From NCBI GenBank assembly GCA_900074885.1, contig FJUW01000090.1, positions 1 to 64,000 on the forward strand: a stretch of DNA of 64,000 nt, read 5' to 3'. The notes under the pieces were generated by a model, which saw only the letters and a program-made list of their open reading frames with translations, was not told the DNA's origin and searched no databases. Source of the stretch: Rhynchosporium graminicola. Taxonomy: Eukaryota > Ascomycota > Leotiomycetes > Helotiales > Ploettnerulaceae. Below are positions 36,990-49,898 of this stretch, piece by piece (the first letter of the stretch is position 1; each line of letters begins with the position of its first letter). Both the position numbers and the translations under genes were made by a program.

Positions 36990-39900
36990 AGGTTTCGATG
37001 AGATATTTAAGTAGATAACTCTGTGCATGGTACCATCTGGGTTTTTACCATTGCTTACAAGACGTTACGTGAAGCTGTTGTGGAAGGTAGCACAGCTTGA
37101 CCACTTTGCGTAACGTGGTACGAGATCTGAAAATCAAAACAGCGCGTTTTGATGATTTAAGGTAAAAGCAAATGACTGAGTATCACGAAGTTGTGTCTGT
37201 GCCGTGCTCAACGCAGGATTGTGGGGCAAGACACATGATGAATAGTCCGAGATTTCTTCAGTGGGCTATCCGCTATTCCGAAGCTCCTGGGAAGAATGAC
37301 ATGAATGATCGTAAGCTCCTACATCATTTCTGCTCTAATGCCAGACGGTCTTATCTGGTTTTCTGACAGATTACCGAAAATTTTTAAGTGACTTCCGCCT
37401 ATGGTCAGATAAACGTTCAACTTGATTTCAGTATAATATACTTCTGTGTCGGTTTAGCTTTGGCTACTATTAATTCCAATTTAGCTTGAAAATTAGATAA
37501 CTTAAGCTTACCCGATTTGAAATATCTAAGCCTGCGGAATACTACTACGCTCTTTGACTTTCCTTTGAATAGCCGGCCTATAATACAACTCGATTTGAAG
37601 CATAATAAATTGGAGAGAATTTGAGACTAAGCGAAAGACTAATATTTAAGGTTAAATGCATGTGACTTTAAAGATACCGCTATCTATGTCTACTTGGCTT
37701 TAAGAGCTTCAGATTATTGAATAGATAATACTCCCACTTTAAGCCTATTATTTCTTGTCTCAAACTATTCATTTCGAGAGATGATTGATTTCAGAGCTCA
37801 AGTGCCTTGTAATCTAGTATTAGTTAGTAGAAAGCCAGAGTCCATGTGCCCTCCACCATCCTTTCTCGAGCTCGGCGTATATATAGCCCTTCTTTTGTCC
37901 TAATTTTTTTCCATACTCTTTACAAAAGCTCTAACTTGAAAAGCGTCAAGAGAGTGTTGCTTTTATCAAGTTTCTTCGTTAATCATAAGCTATAGTCATA
38001 GTTGTTATCTTAGCAGAGCCTCAGCGCAAGGAACACTTGGTAAAATTTTGAGTCTAACGATTATGTATTCAGCGAAACTTACTACAAGTTGATATATCTC
38101 AAGCGAGTAAACGTAATCAGAGGCGTGAGATCTTATAGAGGGTTTCAATCAAAAAATATTAGAGGGCCGGCAGTTCAAAAGCCTTGAAGTGAATATAGGT
38201 ATATACTACTACAGCGAGAAAATCATGATACGAACCAATCAGATGTAAGTAAGTAAATGAAACCTCGCCGAAAGCTAAGGTCGACTAGAGATGGATTCGA
38301 TCTACTCTTTGTACCGTCTTCAATATACTAAATCCTAGCTAGTTTCCTTTATTCGACTTAAGCTGCTAGATATTCCAAACCAACGAGACTTTAAAACGCA
38401 ATTTCTCAGGCTGACTTCTCTCTAGGTAATAACAGACCTAAGTTCATTACTACTCAAAATGTGACGATCTGTTACCTTCGATTGACTGCTATCTGGAATG
38501 AGCTAATAGTTTCCCATCAGCCAAGATTTTATCCGATTTAGGTTAATGCAAATCGAAGAGCTCGATTGCTATATAACAATAGATCAGATAAACAAAACTA
38601 TATTCTATATAATTACCTACTATCGTCTCCGGCGCGATTCATACTTCTGCCTATGAACTATAATTAAGTATTATTATTACCTATACTTTTAGATCTATAC
38701 GACTGATTCGTCTTATTCTTTATAAAAATAGTATTAATGTGATAGAAGTAGCCCGCTAGGACTAGGAGGTCAGGGCATTACAACCTTCCCGGACGGAGAC
38801 ATTTAGACTAAGAGAAGAGAAGTCCAATTAAATTAGAGAATATCACTTCTATAAATCTACCTTACTAATTACTAAAGAGGTCAAATCTACTTGTATCTCT
38901 TATGATATGATCTTTTAGCTATTTAAGTATTATCTGTAGTAGTCTGAAGAGCTACTAACTACTACCCACGTTAATCGAAACTTATTGAGTATTAATATCA
39001 CGTACATCCCGATTGCCTAGCTAGAACCTTCGATTCGCATTCGCCGAAATTCTTAGCTAAGAGGAGGTGAACCGACCTTCTATTGGCCAGTTGCAGATAT
39101 TAGTTAATCGAAGGTAACAGATCCAAAGTGTAGTCCCTTGCAGGCCCAAACCGCCGAAAATATAACTTTTAGATACTTCAGTATCAAATCAAGAGCCAAG
39201 GAAGCGGAAGCCTATCCCTCAATTTCGGGGAGTCTCTTCTAACAATCAAGAATCATTCACGTCTTGGGTCCTGTATACACAAGACTCTCGCTTAGTCTAG
39301 ATTATCAATGTTCGTACATGGCATGAATCATTATCAGTGAGAACGTACAATCCTGTACGATCGCGTTTGAAACCTGGATGGAGTCAGATGAGACATGGTA
39401 ATTTGATGCTAGCTACTCTTTACACATCCGAGCTAGATATCTTGAGAGCCGATGCTAGCAAGACAAATCCTATATGCAAACACTTTATCCTTTGCACTTC
39501 GGCTTCCTTAACTGAGCTAACTTCGCCTCTCTCACCACAGTATTGCATGATTTCTCCTCCTTCTCAGTTCTACTCTCACCAAGCTCTTCCACCTACTCTT
39601 CCCTATGTCCCTGCGTCCCAATACTCAACCAAGGCACAAGGCATAACCCCGACGCCCCAACCGTAACACTAACCCCAAACACCATCATACGGCCTATAGT
39701 CCAACTGCAAAGCCGCCTGCCCACTGCTTTCGGCACTGTAGATACTACTTGAGATACCCCGTCCGACAAACGAGCATACCTTCATCACGGTGTTAATCCT
39801 CGACACCATCCACAGCGCCACCACGAAGAAAAAACCGCATGAAGGATCGCCACCAGAAGAAAGAAACCTCGCCCGCCAATCCGAAAAATATTCGAAGCGA

Positions 39901-40870
39901 TCCAGAGAACCCACTCCCCAGGATAAATCCGACGGGATTTCTCGCGCTGGAAACATATAAACAGGCAGTTCTTCCTCTCGCCAAGGCACCGTGATTCTCA
40001 CGGCGGGAAGCACAGCACAGCAGCGGCGCCGAAGAGGAGATATCCGTATCCATGTCCATCGCATTGGGGGTGCGAATCATGGAGAAGATGAGTCTCGCGA
40101 TGCAAGAATGCCAGTTCGCCTAGCCCGTGAAGAAAGACGAGGAACAGCGACGCGGACCGGAAGAAAGTATCTACTATTTCTCTGCTGTGTTTAGCGAAGA
40201 ACGATGGAAAAGAAAAGCCTCGGAACTCGATCCTACAGAACATCCTGTCAGTCAATCAGTCAATCTTTCAATATCTCCAAAAAAAAAAAAAAAAAAGATC
40301 AAGGGGGGGGGGAACGATGTGCATGACGACAAACGAACGTACGATGAAAGATGCGTCTATCCACGTTTATCTGCACTCTGCTCGCTCATGTGCAAATTCC
40401 CGTCCTGTAGACGCAGTGATCACGGTACAGATCCCGACGAGGAATGAAGACATACATCCCTATCGATATTTTTTGTGGCTGTCATGACGAAGAGACTTCC
40501 CTTTCTTGAAGGGTGGATGGAGGTGAAGCATTCTAGACGATCGCCCGATGCGGGATTTTTTTCTAGTGTTGATGTTGGCTCAGCTGGCGAGAGGGCAGGG
40601 ACTTGACGTCGAATTTTCCTTGAAGTGCTACTATTCCGGGGTTTTGACGTGATGCTACTCCGAACCTTTCATAGAATAGTTTCTTAATCCTATAAAGGTT
40701 TTTGAGCAGGAAAACAAAGGCGTGATATTCCGCAAAGCTTACGAAATCAAGCGCTGGGTTTTATTCAACTACCCGGTATATCCCTAGAGATGGGGGGTAA
40801 TTGCGAGTCAGCAGCGGCTCCCACCATAAAACATCTCGGTGTTCGAGTAAGCAATACACATTATACTCAT
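36990..40870. other. Gene-poor, partly AT-rich stretch
   Basis: 37.4-39.1 kb is AT-rich with many TA and ATCTTA-type words and no long frame, as expected of an old RIP-affected repeat; it contains the inverted repeat at 38466-39123. 39.3-40.45 kb has normal composition with several short overlapping frames (for example 39793-40080 reverse, 40127-40447 forward) that show no domain, plus a poly-A/poly-G run at 40269-40313. I assign no gene. Confidence 0.4.
38466..39123. mobile_element. Inverted-repeat relic, 658 bp
   Basis: A perfect 18-base inverted repeat (GATCTGTTACCTTCGATT at 38466-38483, complement at 39106-39123) with weaker inward similarity for about 30 more bases (GACTGCTATCTGG against AACTAATATCTGC). 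The interior is AT-rich and noncoding. This suggests a decayed DNA transposon or MITE. Confidence 0.45.
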
Positions 40871-43748
40871 TTATAGCCAACTACCTCGCGGACTACTGAG
40901 CTTACTATAGCTAGTCATACTCTTCAAATGCCTCGAACTCGCCTCGCTCCCATCATTCCTCCTCCGCATCTCATACGCTTTCTCCCTCCCACCCCTAACA
41001 TCCATCCCCTCTTTCATATAGAAATGCCCATTCTGCTCGTCCACCAAAGTGTGGAAATCCACATTCAATTGATCACCCTGTGGACCTCCTCCGCAGCTCC
41101 CATGTAGTCGTGAGGAAGGTGGACTGTTGACAGCCAGGGCGAATAGATTTTGAAGCTCGGTAAAATCGTTTACGAAACCATTGCGCACGATGAAATATCC
41201 GAGGCAGAAAACGTTGATAACGAAAACGAGACCGAGGACTATGTAGAAAATCCCCTGCCAGCGCTGTGTGACGCCAGATGTGTATTGTTGAGAGGTGATG
41301 CTGGCGTTGAAGCGCTCGAAAGTTCCGGGCTTTAGAACAGGGGCGGTGTAATTCCAAAAATGCCAAAATGATGCATCGGTAGAGCTCAAAAGCAAAGTAC
41401 TGCCAGCCATGACAGCCAAGGTCTCGGAGATGCTCGGCGTGAGAGGATTGAGTGTAATCTTTGACTTTTCTGCCCAAGATGGAACAGACGGAATCATTTG
41501 AGCAAGTAATCGTGAAGTCGACGAGTTGGCATTTGAGATACCAGTATTTAGAGACAACGCAGACATCCACAGACTCCCAATGTCTCTCCAATCTTTGGAA
41601 AAGTTGGACCATCCACCAGGTGGAACAGCGACATGCCGAGAGTACGCCATCCGGCTTCCAGACTCGCAACGAGAATATAGGCGTCCTCCACTGATACCGG
41701 ATACGTTATAGAAGGTGCTGCAGTCGGGAGATAAATATGAGCGCATCTGACAGATGGTGTAATCGGAGGTTAGCAATTCAGAACCTTTCATCAGCATATA
41801 TATCGAGTCAGACCCTGGGACGCTGGTGTTTGTGACCGAGTTGAAATCGATCGGGTACTGCGATTGTTATTAGAGCACACATCTTCTATGGGTGACTGCC
41901 TAGGCACTCACCATTGGGAACACAGGTGGCTGTCGCCCATGAGTAGCGCCCCATCTGAAAATGTCGTCCACGACCGTACTATTGAGGAGCTCTTCCCCTG
42001 AGACTGGATGAACATCCTTCGGATATTCGGCGTAAGCTTGACCCTCGGTTGCATTCTTGGGTTTGGCGAGCGGGTATTTCGTGAACACCAGAGGCGAAAG
42101 CTCCGTCCTGTTGAGATTGACGCAAAGAACATTCAATGAAGGGCTGACGACCGATGCCTCGATAACGTATTCTCCTACACCTGCAAGCTCTTCTGGCTGT
42201 AAGATGCCGTTTATGGATGCCCTGGCAGCATCGACTATCCCTGCATGAGGCATGGATAGGGTGACGTTGTTGACAAATCGCCCGTATGTTGCATAAGAAG
42301 CTTTCATGTCGCTGTATTCTGTAGCAACCCATGACCCAACGACGGTAGTATTGTCGTGTATGATAGCAGGCGCTGGTGGTCGTCCAGTTATGTTAGGGGA
42401 CACTCCCGTCCCTCCATCATTGATCGTGGCCCAGGTGTCAAGAAAGCCGATAGAGTTGTGATATGCTGTGCTCAGTCAGAAAGGCAACACGACCTCAACT
42501 AGAAAGCATACCTTGCCCTGCATATTGAACCGACAAACATGTTTCTCCCGCGTATATCGGGTCGACCTTCGCCGATGGGGTCTTGCAATTCATTGAGACG
42601 TATGGTGCATTCCCATAGCTTGCCTTCACTAAACCAAACATCTCCTTATCCTCCCACTTCCCAAATTTCAAATGTGGCGAAACCAAAGCATCAGAAGCGG
42701 TCGTATAAAACATGGCCATAAACGCAGCTGTCAACGTAATGCATCCCAAAATAGTGAATCCGACATGCTTCAATGCCTGCCAATGCGTAATCATAAATCC
42801 CGGCTGAACAACCCAAGTCCGCATCGTCATTTCTGCAATCGTGACCCCTCTCGAGGACTTTACCAAGGACCTTCTGCTCAAGACTTGACCCAAAAATGTT
42901 ACAAAGACTGTAACGAAGGACAATTCGATAGTTTTTGCGAGTCCTGCGAATAGAATTGAGGCAGTTTCTGGTGTCATCTGACCACCTGAGTGTATGGCTC
43001 TCCCGTATCGAGGCTGCACAATCGCAAGTCCTAGATATATTCCAGATAGAACAGTCGAGTAAACCGAAAGGGAGAGTATCGACACTGAAATCCAACTCCT
43101 TCGCTTCGAGTGTAGCTCTCCTCTGGCTGCACATCCCACTGGCGCGAAAAGCCCTGCAATAATCAGTCTTGTCCAAACTCTGTAAGAGAAAACCCCTGCA
43201 AGCGGAAACCTACTAGTTGTATCATCATTTAATGAACCAGGTCCTCTCGATTGTCCCATATGTCCATACTCATCCACATCATCCACAAACATGTTCCTTC
43301 CTCGCGTGTCGTCAGACTCGCCATTATACCCATCTCGTACCGGCCATGCAGGAGAAATTAGAGGATTCGCAGAGCCTGGCGCACTTGTCATAGGCGAAAT
43401 GGAGTACTGAACATTGGGAAAGTTTCTCGCATTCGTAGATGGTGTGTTCGGACCCGAGGGAGACATCGACTTCCGACTCCCAACGGCTACTCTCTGTATC
43501 GATTGCCTTCGATCTGATATCCCTAATCCCCGAACATGCGTGTCTAGTGGTTCGAACTCGTGGATTGTAGGAATTGGCGGTGATGTGTATCTGGGAGAGG
43601 GGTCTGTAAAGTCGCCAGACATTGTTTCCGCGCTATTGAACGTCCCTCGCAGATCTGGAGATGGGGTTGAAGGTATCGACGGAGTATCGGAGAGTTCGCT
43701 CGTTTGTGGTGTGAGTAGACTCCGACGATCTGCTGGTTGTTTCAACAT
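40871..43748 (-). CDS. Large fungal multi-membrane-segment protein of unknown function
   Basis: Three exons (43748-42512, 42465-41912, 41857-40871; introns 46 and 54 bases; phases 1 and 0) give 925 residues. The first ~190 residues are Ser/Pro-rich and hydrophilic, probably cytosolic. Membrane segments follow at about 190-205, 218-245, 262-290 and 330-355, then a large extracytoplasmic region with N-glycosylation sequons (NNVTLS, NYTAPV, NASITS) and Cys pairs (MNCKTP, ETCLSV, QMRSYLSPDCSTFYNVSG). A last membrane segment, IFYIVLGLVFVINVFCLGYFIV, comes before a cytosolic tail. It resembles conserved ascomycete proteins that some genomes label, without good reason, as mcm2/3/5 family. I give no function. 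The gene is head-on to the transposon at 44119, which sits 370 bases before its start. Confidence 0.85.
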
Positions 43749-44118
43749 TGTGAACGCAATTCAGCTGGGAACGGGTATATGCGATCAGAAGTGTGTTTAG
43801 TAAGTCGTCGTAGACAGGAGTGAGTACGACATGAGGAATGCTCTGCACTGTGATGATGTGAAGAGCGAGATAAAAGAATTCAAGAAGAGTTTCTATTCCC
43901 GGATGAGGCTGAAAAGATCTGTGTGAGAGCGAATGTGAAAGCACCTGGATTTTGGTGGCAGATTTCCTCGATGTAATACGGTACAAGTCTAGAATAACAC
44001 CAACAGACACAAATGTATACCTGATGTTGGTAAGTGCTTCTGGAACATTTGGTGGAGTCCAGCCCCAGTGTCAGACACTCTGCGCGCAAGGCTCTGGACT
44101 GTTTGAAGGAAGGGGTAT
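43749..44118. promoter_or_regulatory. Upstream region of the membrane-protein gene, bounded by a transposon
   Basis: 370 bases separate the start codon from DNA-transposon copy C. It presumably holds the promoter; no specific motif recognised. Confidence 0.3.
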
Positions 44119-44321
44119 AAGCTATTCTTCGGTTTAGCGTGATTCTTCAGTAAATAACGCCGGTACACCGCCTTTTAGTATGAACCCCACTAAATATTAA
44201 TATGCTATAATTATCAGAACTAGAAACTACTAAAGCTCTATGAATACTATACCGATTTGCCTCTAAACTACTTCTTTTTGAAGCTCTTAATCTATAGAGT
44301 ATATATTAAGTCTACTATAAC
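44119..44321 (+). repeat. Left terminal inverted repeat of copy C
   Basis: About 203 bp, complementary with scattered transitions to 47117-47319. The outermost bases (AAGCTATTC) differ from the right end (TAGTGATTC), so the exact left terminus is uncertain by a few bases. Confidence 0.8.
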
Positions 44322-44329
44322 GTTAATAT

Positions 44330-45260
44330 CATAGCTCCTAATCTACTAGTATAGAAAACACACTAAATCGATCAAGTACTACGTTCAGGAGAGAATCTTA
44401 ACCTGCGCGCTTTAGTAAGAGAGTATAGAATAATATATAAGATAATTTACTAGTGTAATCGTCGAATCCAATAAGATAAGGCTCTAAATCGACGCCGGAG
44501 AGGTCCTCAGCTAGTAATAACTGATAATATAGAGCTATATATCATAGCTCTATTAGAGAGAGATCCAGATCTGTACTTAGATAAGATTACTACCTACCTT
44601 TACGAAGCTTACGATATCGATATATCGATTAATTAAGTCTCTAAAGCTCTTAAACGAATTAAATATACTAAGAAAGTACTCTTATTATCTGCGGCTTAAT
44701 AAAACGACGAATTCATCGCTACTTAGAGGCATAAGATAGTATTCTGGAATTCTTACTACTTTTACTTTATCGATAAATCTGCTTATAACGAACGTATAGC
44801 AGAAAGAAGGAGAGGTTAAGCTCTAAGAGGAGCTCTAGCAGAGGTATCGAGGGTTCTAAAAAGGTCGATAAGGTAGTTAATATTACTAGCATACTCTATA
44901 AGGGGGTATTATTAGCCTTTAATCTTCTAAGGCTCTATTACTATAGAGATCTTCACTAAATAGCTTGAAAAGAGTATCTTACCGGAGTATATTAAGCTTA
45001 GAATTAGAGTTATTATTATAGATAACGCCTCTATCTATAGAGCTCCTAAAGTCGCTATCTTATGCGCTACCTTCGGTCTTTAGCTTAAATATCTCTTACT
45101 ATATTACCCCTTTTTCAACCTAATTAAAGAGAGTTTCGCAGATCTAAAGGCGTAGATTAGAAGAAATTAGAAGTGGAAACAGTATACCTAGGAGGAGTTT
45201 AAAAGCTTCTTAATACTAGCTATACGTACAGTTGGAATTAGAGCTAAAGCTTAACGTAGA
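44330..45260 (+). pseudogene. Degraded transposase (Tc1/IS630-type, HTH plus DDE)
   Basis: Broken frames retain a Tc1-like N-terminal region, LLERDPDLYLDEI followed by YEAYDIDISINQVSKALKRI (about 44545-44670), and a DDE-domain stretch with DNASIYRAPKVAILCA (about 45018-45070) and LLPYYPFFNLIKESFADLK (about 45090-45150). The second block matches the usual DNA-x-H / LP-Y-P--NPIE region after the second catalytic Asp. Several stops interrupt it, mostly TAG/TAA. Confidence 0.7.
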
Positions 45261-47116
45261 GCAAGGGCACATTTTCGCTATTATAGGTACTAAGGTCTTG
45301 AAGAAGAAGAAGAAGAAGAAGAAGGCATATAAATAGCTATAATTACTAGAAATTTGCTCTCTACTCCTTCTCCTCCTCCTCCTCCTCCTCCTCCTCTTCT
45401 ATAGTTTATTATACTTCTTACTAATTATACTACTTCTTAAATGCCTTCAAATTCATCTTTATAACCTTTAAGACTTCAGCTTTTATTCTAAGCTCTATTC
45501 CCTCTCTAATTGTCGTCTCTAATATCATAGCTATATTATACTCTTACTCTATAAATATCTTAATAGCGAAGTCGAATTGCGAAGCTATAGAAGCTTTAAG
45601 GAGTAGTAAGAGCTTATAAAGAAACGTTTTCAGCGCAAATAATACCTCCTCAGAATTACTATTACTACGTAGTAGGCTCGACTCTCGCAGATCTACTATC
45701 GATAGAAACTCACTTCTAGCTCTCTTCTATAGTCGATTTAGAGGTAATTAAGGTTCAGGCAGTCGATATTCATAGTCTAGAGGAGGTATATTAAGTTAAG
45801 GGTATATCGGAGGTTAAAAATAGCCCTATAGGCTAGGAATATAAGGAGATTATACCGGAGGAAGTTAAGGAGGTTATATTATAAGGTACTAATATAAGAA
45901 GCTATTTAGAGGCTAATAAGGCGTCTACAGAGGGTATTAGGCTCCTATTCGACGTTCCGGTAATAAAGATAAATTATAGTAAGACTCTCTCTTCTTCTAC
46001 TTCCTCCCTCTTCTCTCCTTTACTTCTTCTGCCTCTCGACGCCTAGTAAGCTCTCTTAATAAGTCTTCTCTATAAAGTATAGAAAGCTTATTAATTATAG
46101 TAACTCCTTCTTTAATATCATAGCCCTAGCGAGTTAAATCAGCTCCTAAGAGGTAATAGTACTTATTATTATTTACTTAGCAAAAGCGAGTAGTTAAACT
46201 ATAAGAGCTAACTTTATAAGCCTATAGTACTTAAATTAAGGTTAAGAGCTCCTTAAAGGTTCCTTTTTCAGCTTAATAGCTTAGTTTCTCCTCCTCTATT
46301 AACTATACTATTACTATACGAGATTTCTTAGGCTTTAGTACCTCCTCTCTCTCCTCTCTCAGATCTCTATATATACGCTTTAGAATAGTAATAATTAGAG
46401 GCTTTACTAGTACTAGATCTTTCTATAGAGGTCGAATTATACTCTAAGGAGTTAAGATAATACTAAAGCAAATCTAGAGTCTAAGTATCTTCTCCTTACC
46501 TTTAGCTCCCTAGTTTAAAACTCGTTTAATAATATAGTCGAAATCAGCTAAATTACTAATATCTACCTCAGTCGGATTACTATTAGCTCTATACGTAGCG
46601 TACTAGTAAGTGTAATCTCTTCTTAAGCTAGAAATACCCCTTGAATTAATAGTATTATCTGCTACCTCTCTAGTAGTCTCCTTAATCGATTAGTAGGTAT
46701 ATCCCTCCTCTCCTAGCTTATTTGAAACACTACTAATTGTACTACTAATACGCTCGCTATCTAGGTAGTATCGAATTTCCAACTCTATAACTTATATAAT
46801 AATCTGCGGAGGCGAAGAAGAGAGTATAATCGATTCAGGTGGAGGTGGAGGCGTCGATTGGCTTGCTATAGCTAGTGCTAGTACTATAGCTAGTACTAGT
46901 ACTAGTACTAGTACTGTAGCTAGTACTGTAGCTAGTACTATAGCTGCAACTAAGTCTATAGTAGGCTCAGTAGACTCAGTTGCAGTACTCTTAGTATTAA
47001 TTTTCAGGGTTATTTTAGCTAGTTATACTAGCGCAGAAGGTAGTCGAGTACGTAGTTTAGTCGATTTACGTCCTTTTAGAGCTTTTATACTAATCTTAGA
47101 AGCAGATTTAGGAGGC

Positions 47117-47319
47117 ATAGCCGCAGACTAAATATATACTCTATAGATTAAGAGCTTTAAAAAGAAGTAGTTTAGAGGTAAATCGGTATAGTATTTATAG
47201 AGCTTTAGTAGTTTCTAGTTCTGATAATTACAGCATATCAATATTTAGTAGGGTTCACACTAAAAGGCGGTATACTAGCGTTATTTACTAAAGAATCACG
47301 CTAAACCGAAGAATCACTA
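47117..47319 (+). repeat. Right terminal inverted repeat of copy C
   Basis: About 203 bp, complementary to 44119-44321; also found at about 3094-3294 and, inverted, at about 18100-18302. Confidence 0.8.
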
Positions 47320-48501
47320 TAATTTTCTGCTAGTGTTCGTCTGAAATCCCGGGCACGGTTGTGAAACCACATCAGTTGGATCATGCCATCCCAACACATC
47401 CCATCCAATCCTATCCTATCCTATCCTATCCCATCCTATCCCACTTGAGATAATCCACCATTTTCGTCTTGAGATTAATGGTTATGGATCTGGATGTGAC
47501 AACGAAAGTAGTACCAAGGAAAGATGCGGGGAACAGAAGGAATTGTGACGGAGCATGAGATGCCAAATGGCGATTTCTGTGAACATCAGGAGAGATCAGG
47601 ACTGTGAGGATTGCATTGCACTGCATTGCAGACGCCTGCAGGAGATTGATTATTGGTTGGTGGCGTCGAGGTTGATCGCGTATTGGCTGATCGCGGCTAC
47701 GAGCCAGTGGAATGAATGGAATCATGCGCTGCTGTTCCGCGGCACAGGACCCGACAGCTTTCCCAGCAGAGAAGCTGTAAGTTGAAGCTGAAGCTGAACT
47801 GTGCCACGAGAATAATCGAATTCTTTGATTGGGTGTTTGTAGCAAGTAGTAAGCGAGTCCCGATCAAACTTCCTACAGATATCAGGGACAAGTACAATTG
47901 CATGGCTTGCCTCTCAAAGCTCACTTCACGCCACTTTGTCCGTTCGTGCCGATTTTCGAGGTTTCCATCCTTCTTGCAGGCGCAGAGAAATCTCTTGCCA
48001 AGGGACCACCGTCGGATAGGTACCTACAGTAATCTACCTACTTGGCATCCGAAGTTTTCCCCGGAGCTGGAGGCTCTGCTTTATCAACCAACGATAGAAA
48101 GATAGACAGACTGCGCATTTATAGCCGCTTGTTCAGGTTGTTGTACGTAGTCTTCCTCAATAGCTCAATAGGTAACTTCAACGACAACGACAACGACTAT
48201 GAGCGAGGTACGGTCGTGACGTGAGGAAGCAAGAATGCATACGAGACGCATCTGGAGATCCGCGGTTCTCCTGTCTCTCTATCACGTTTCAAGTCGTGTG
48301 ATTTGAACGTATTGTAAGCGATGTCCCGATTGCGGGAGACGTACGGGATCATTCCGAGCGTTCAGTTGGACCTGGACGTTTCAAGTGGATCCTCCCGTGA
48401 TTCTCTTGTTGGCCCGACCCCTGGAGTCCGGAGATTCTGGCCAGGACCCTTGACCTTACTAGGGTACTACTTCAACGTCGTATGAGTATGTGGTGACTTT
48501 G
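47320..48501. other. Intergenic stretch with a (CCTAT)n tract
   Basis: A (CCTAT)n microsatellite lies at about 47405-47444, beside the transposon border. The overlapping frames on both strands between 47426 and 48105 look like chance. No gene assigned. Confidence 0.4.
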
Positions 48502-48903
48502 CTAAGCAGATGAGTTTACTTCGCCCGAGACGAATTCTCCCCGGCTTCTCACGATGATCACAAGATCCTCCCCCTGGAGAGAATTAGCAGGATTCTGTTC
48601 CGACTGAGGGATCGACTCTGAGATGTGAGTTTCGGTAGACATGTAAACCCAATTCGTTCCGCTTGCCGAGCGAGGACTGCAAGCATCGCCGCGGAGAAAC
48701 TCGATACAGGCAGCGGGACATCGCACCTCGATATGCTTTCCTTGCTCCAAAAGCTTTCTAGATGGATCTTGAAGTTCGAAAGAAAGCTCTTCTGGCCATT
48801 TGTCTACATAGGAAAGAGATAGCCTATGGTAGAAGAAAGCCTTCCGAGAATATCGGAGATCAGTCAATGAATGGTCTTTCTTACTTGCATGAAAGTCAGT
48901 CAA
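48502..48903 (-). CDS. Hypothetical protein, unrecognised
   Basis: An open frame of 133 codons, MTDFHASKKDHSLTD to GEFVSGEVNSSA, with mixed charge, no membrane segment and two Cys close together (VRCPAACIEF). It has the look of a coding frame (EELSFELQDPSRKLLEQGKH) but no domain I know. Introns or a longer gene cannot be excluded. Confidence 0.35.
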   Translation of the reverse strand: MTDFHASKKDHSLTDLRYSRKAFFYHRLSLSYVDKWPEELSFELQDPSRKLLEQGKHIEVRCPAACIEFLRGDACSPRSASGTNWVYMSTETHISESIPQSEQNPANSLQGEDLVIIVRSRGEFVSGEVNSSA

Positions 48904-49898
48904 ATATTGAGATGAAGTTCATTCTCTAGTCTCTAGACCTGTGAGGAGTCTTCATATCACTGAATCGTTCGTAGCCCCTTCGACGAGGGAGAAGGCCAAT
49001 CTAGAAAGGACTCTATTTGATCTTCTCGATGGCTCTCCACATGTCCTTTGTATAGCAATATCTATAAAAACACAGCTGAGTTCGCCAGAAACCTTCTCCA
49101 ACTCCAACACCGAGACTACGAGAGTCTTTATTCTCAGCTCCAGTTGCTATGACTCAACGAGATATAATACTGCGACATACTGGTCTTAACACCCCGATAA
49201 GCCACAAGTGTCCCCAGCTAGTCGATCAATCAGAATATGTCTACAAGAATGAGTTTCTTCAAGCAATCAACGAAATAATCATGATCAGCATGCACGGTCG
49301 CAACTTCAGACATGGCGCCTTCAAGATCACCATCCCGCGAGATAGGGAGACAGTCCGAGCTCTCAACGTCCTTCTCAGCTCTCTCCTTCTTTCCCCAGTC
49401 GAAAAAGACACCGTGCGAGGGTTTCCTCACAAACTACCAGGACATCGCCTTCCACTTCCAGAATGAGGCCGAGCCTGGTATCAGTGAGTTTTCAGTATTG
49501 ACAGTCAGATGGATAGTCTGATACGAATCTCCCAAGACTACATTTGTGCTCGCGGCGGATATGTTCCGCTGTTGTCGCTGCAGAGTCTGAAGTCGGATAG
49601 GACGGTGATTGAGACTGCTGTTTGGAACGATGTCACGCAGAAGATGGATTTCACGATGGGTGGTGCTCGTGTTCATAATATCGTGAGATGCTTTGTGGCT
49701 TAGGGTATTGGGTTGCAGCACTTAATTATACCTGGCAGGTTTTCGTTTCGCTAGGATCCCTCTGCATTGACCTCCAGCCTCCTTCATCACCCACTTCATC
49801 CTTCCCGTAATCGACCTTCTCGCGATCATGGCCGAAGCAGTCCCCAAGGAACAACCTTTTTTATATCCATCTCTGCTTTTCGACATCAATGTAAATAT
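48904..49898. other. Region with weak coding signals
   Basis: Forward frames at 49149-49466 (MTQRDIILRHTGLN, KITIPRDRETVRALNVLLSS) and 49509-49703 (SLIRISQDYICARGGYVPLL, VWNDVTQKMDFTMGGARVHN) might be exons of one unrecognised gene joined by an intron. I could not build a phase-consistent model. Confidence 0.3.

Larger units (their letters stand above)
44119..47319 (+). mobile_element. Tc1/mariner-like DNA transposon, copy C, full length and RIP-degraded
   Basis: About 3.2 kb with ~200-bp inverted ends (about 44119-44321 and 47117-47319) that start/end with GATTCTTCGGTTTAGCGTGATTC. TA follows the right end. The left half carries a degraded + strand transposase. The right half is dominated by a reverse-strand region that starts MPPKSASKISIKALKGRKS near 47118 and is stop-broken. 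The centre has long (GAA)n at 45297-45326 and (CCT)n at 45362-45397 tracts. Copies A and B are parts of the same element. Composition is far more AT-rich than the flanks, and both borders are sharp. Confidence 0.85.

Noticed and set aside
39337..40447. Several 80-130-codon frames on both strands
   Set aside because: They overlap each other, lack domains and splice support, and include poly-A/poly-G runs.
41073..41669. 198-codon reverse-strand frame
   Set aside because: Shadow of the large membrane-protein gene in another frame of the same strand.
47426..47845. 139-codon reverse-strand frame beside the transposon border
   Set aside because: No domain, starts in the microsatellite flank, overlaps forward frames of similar length; chance is likely.
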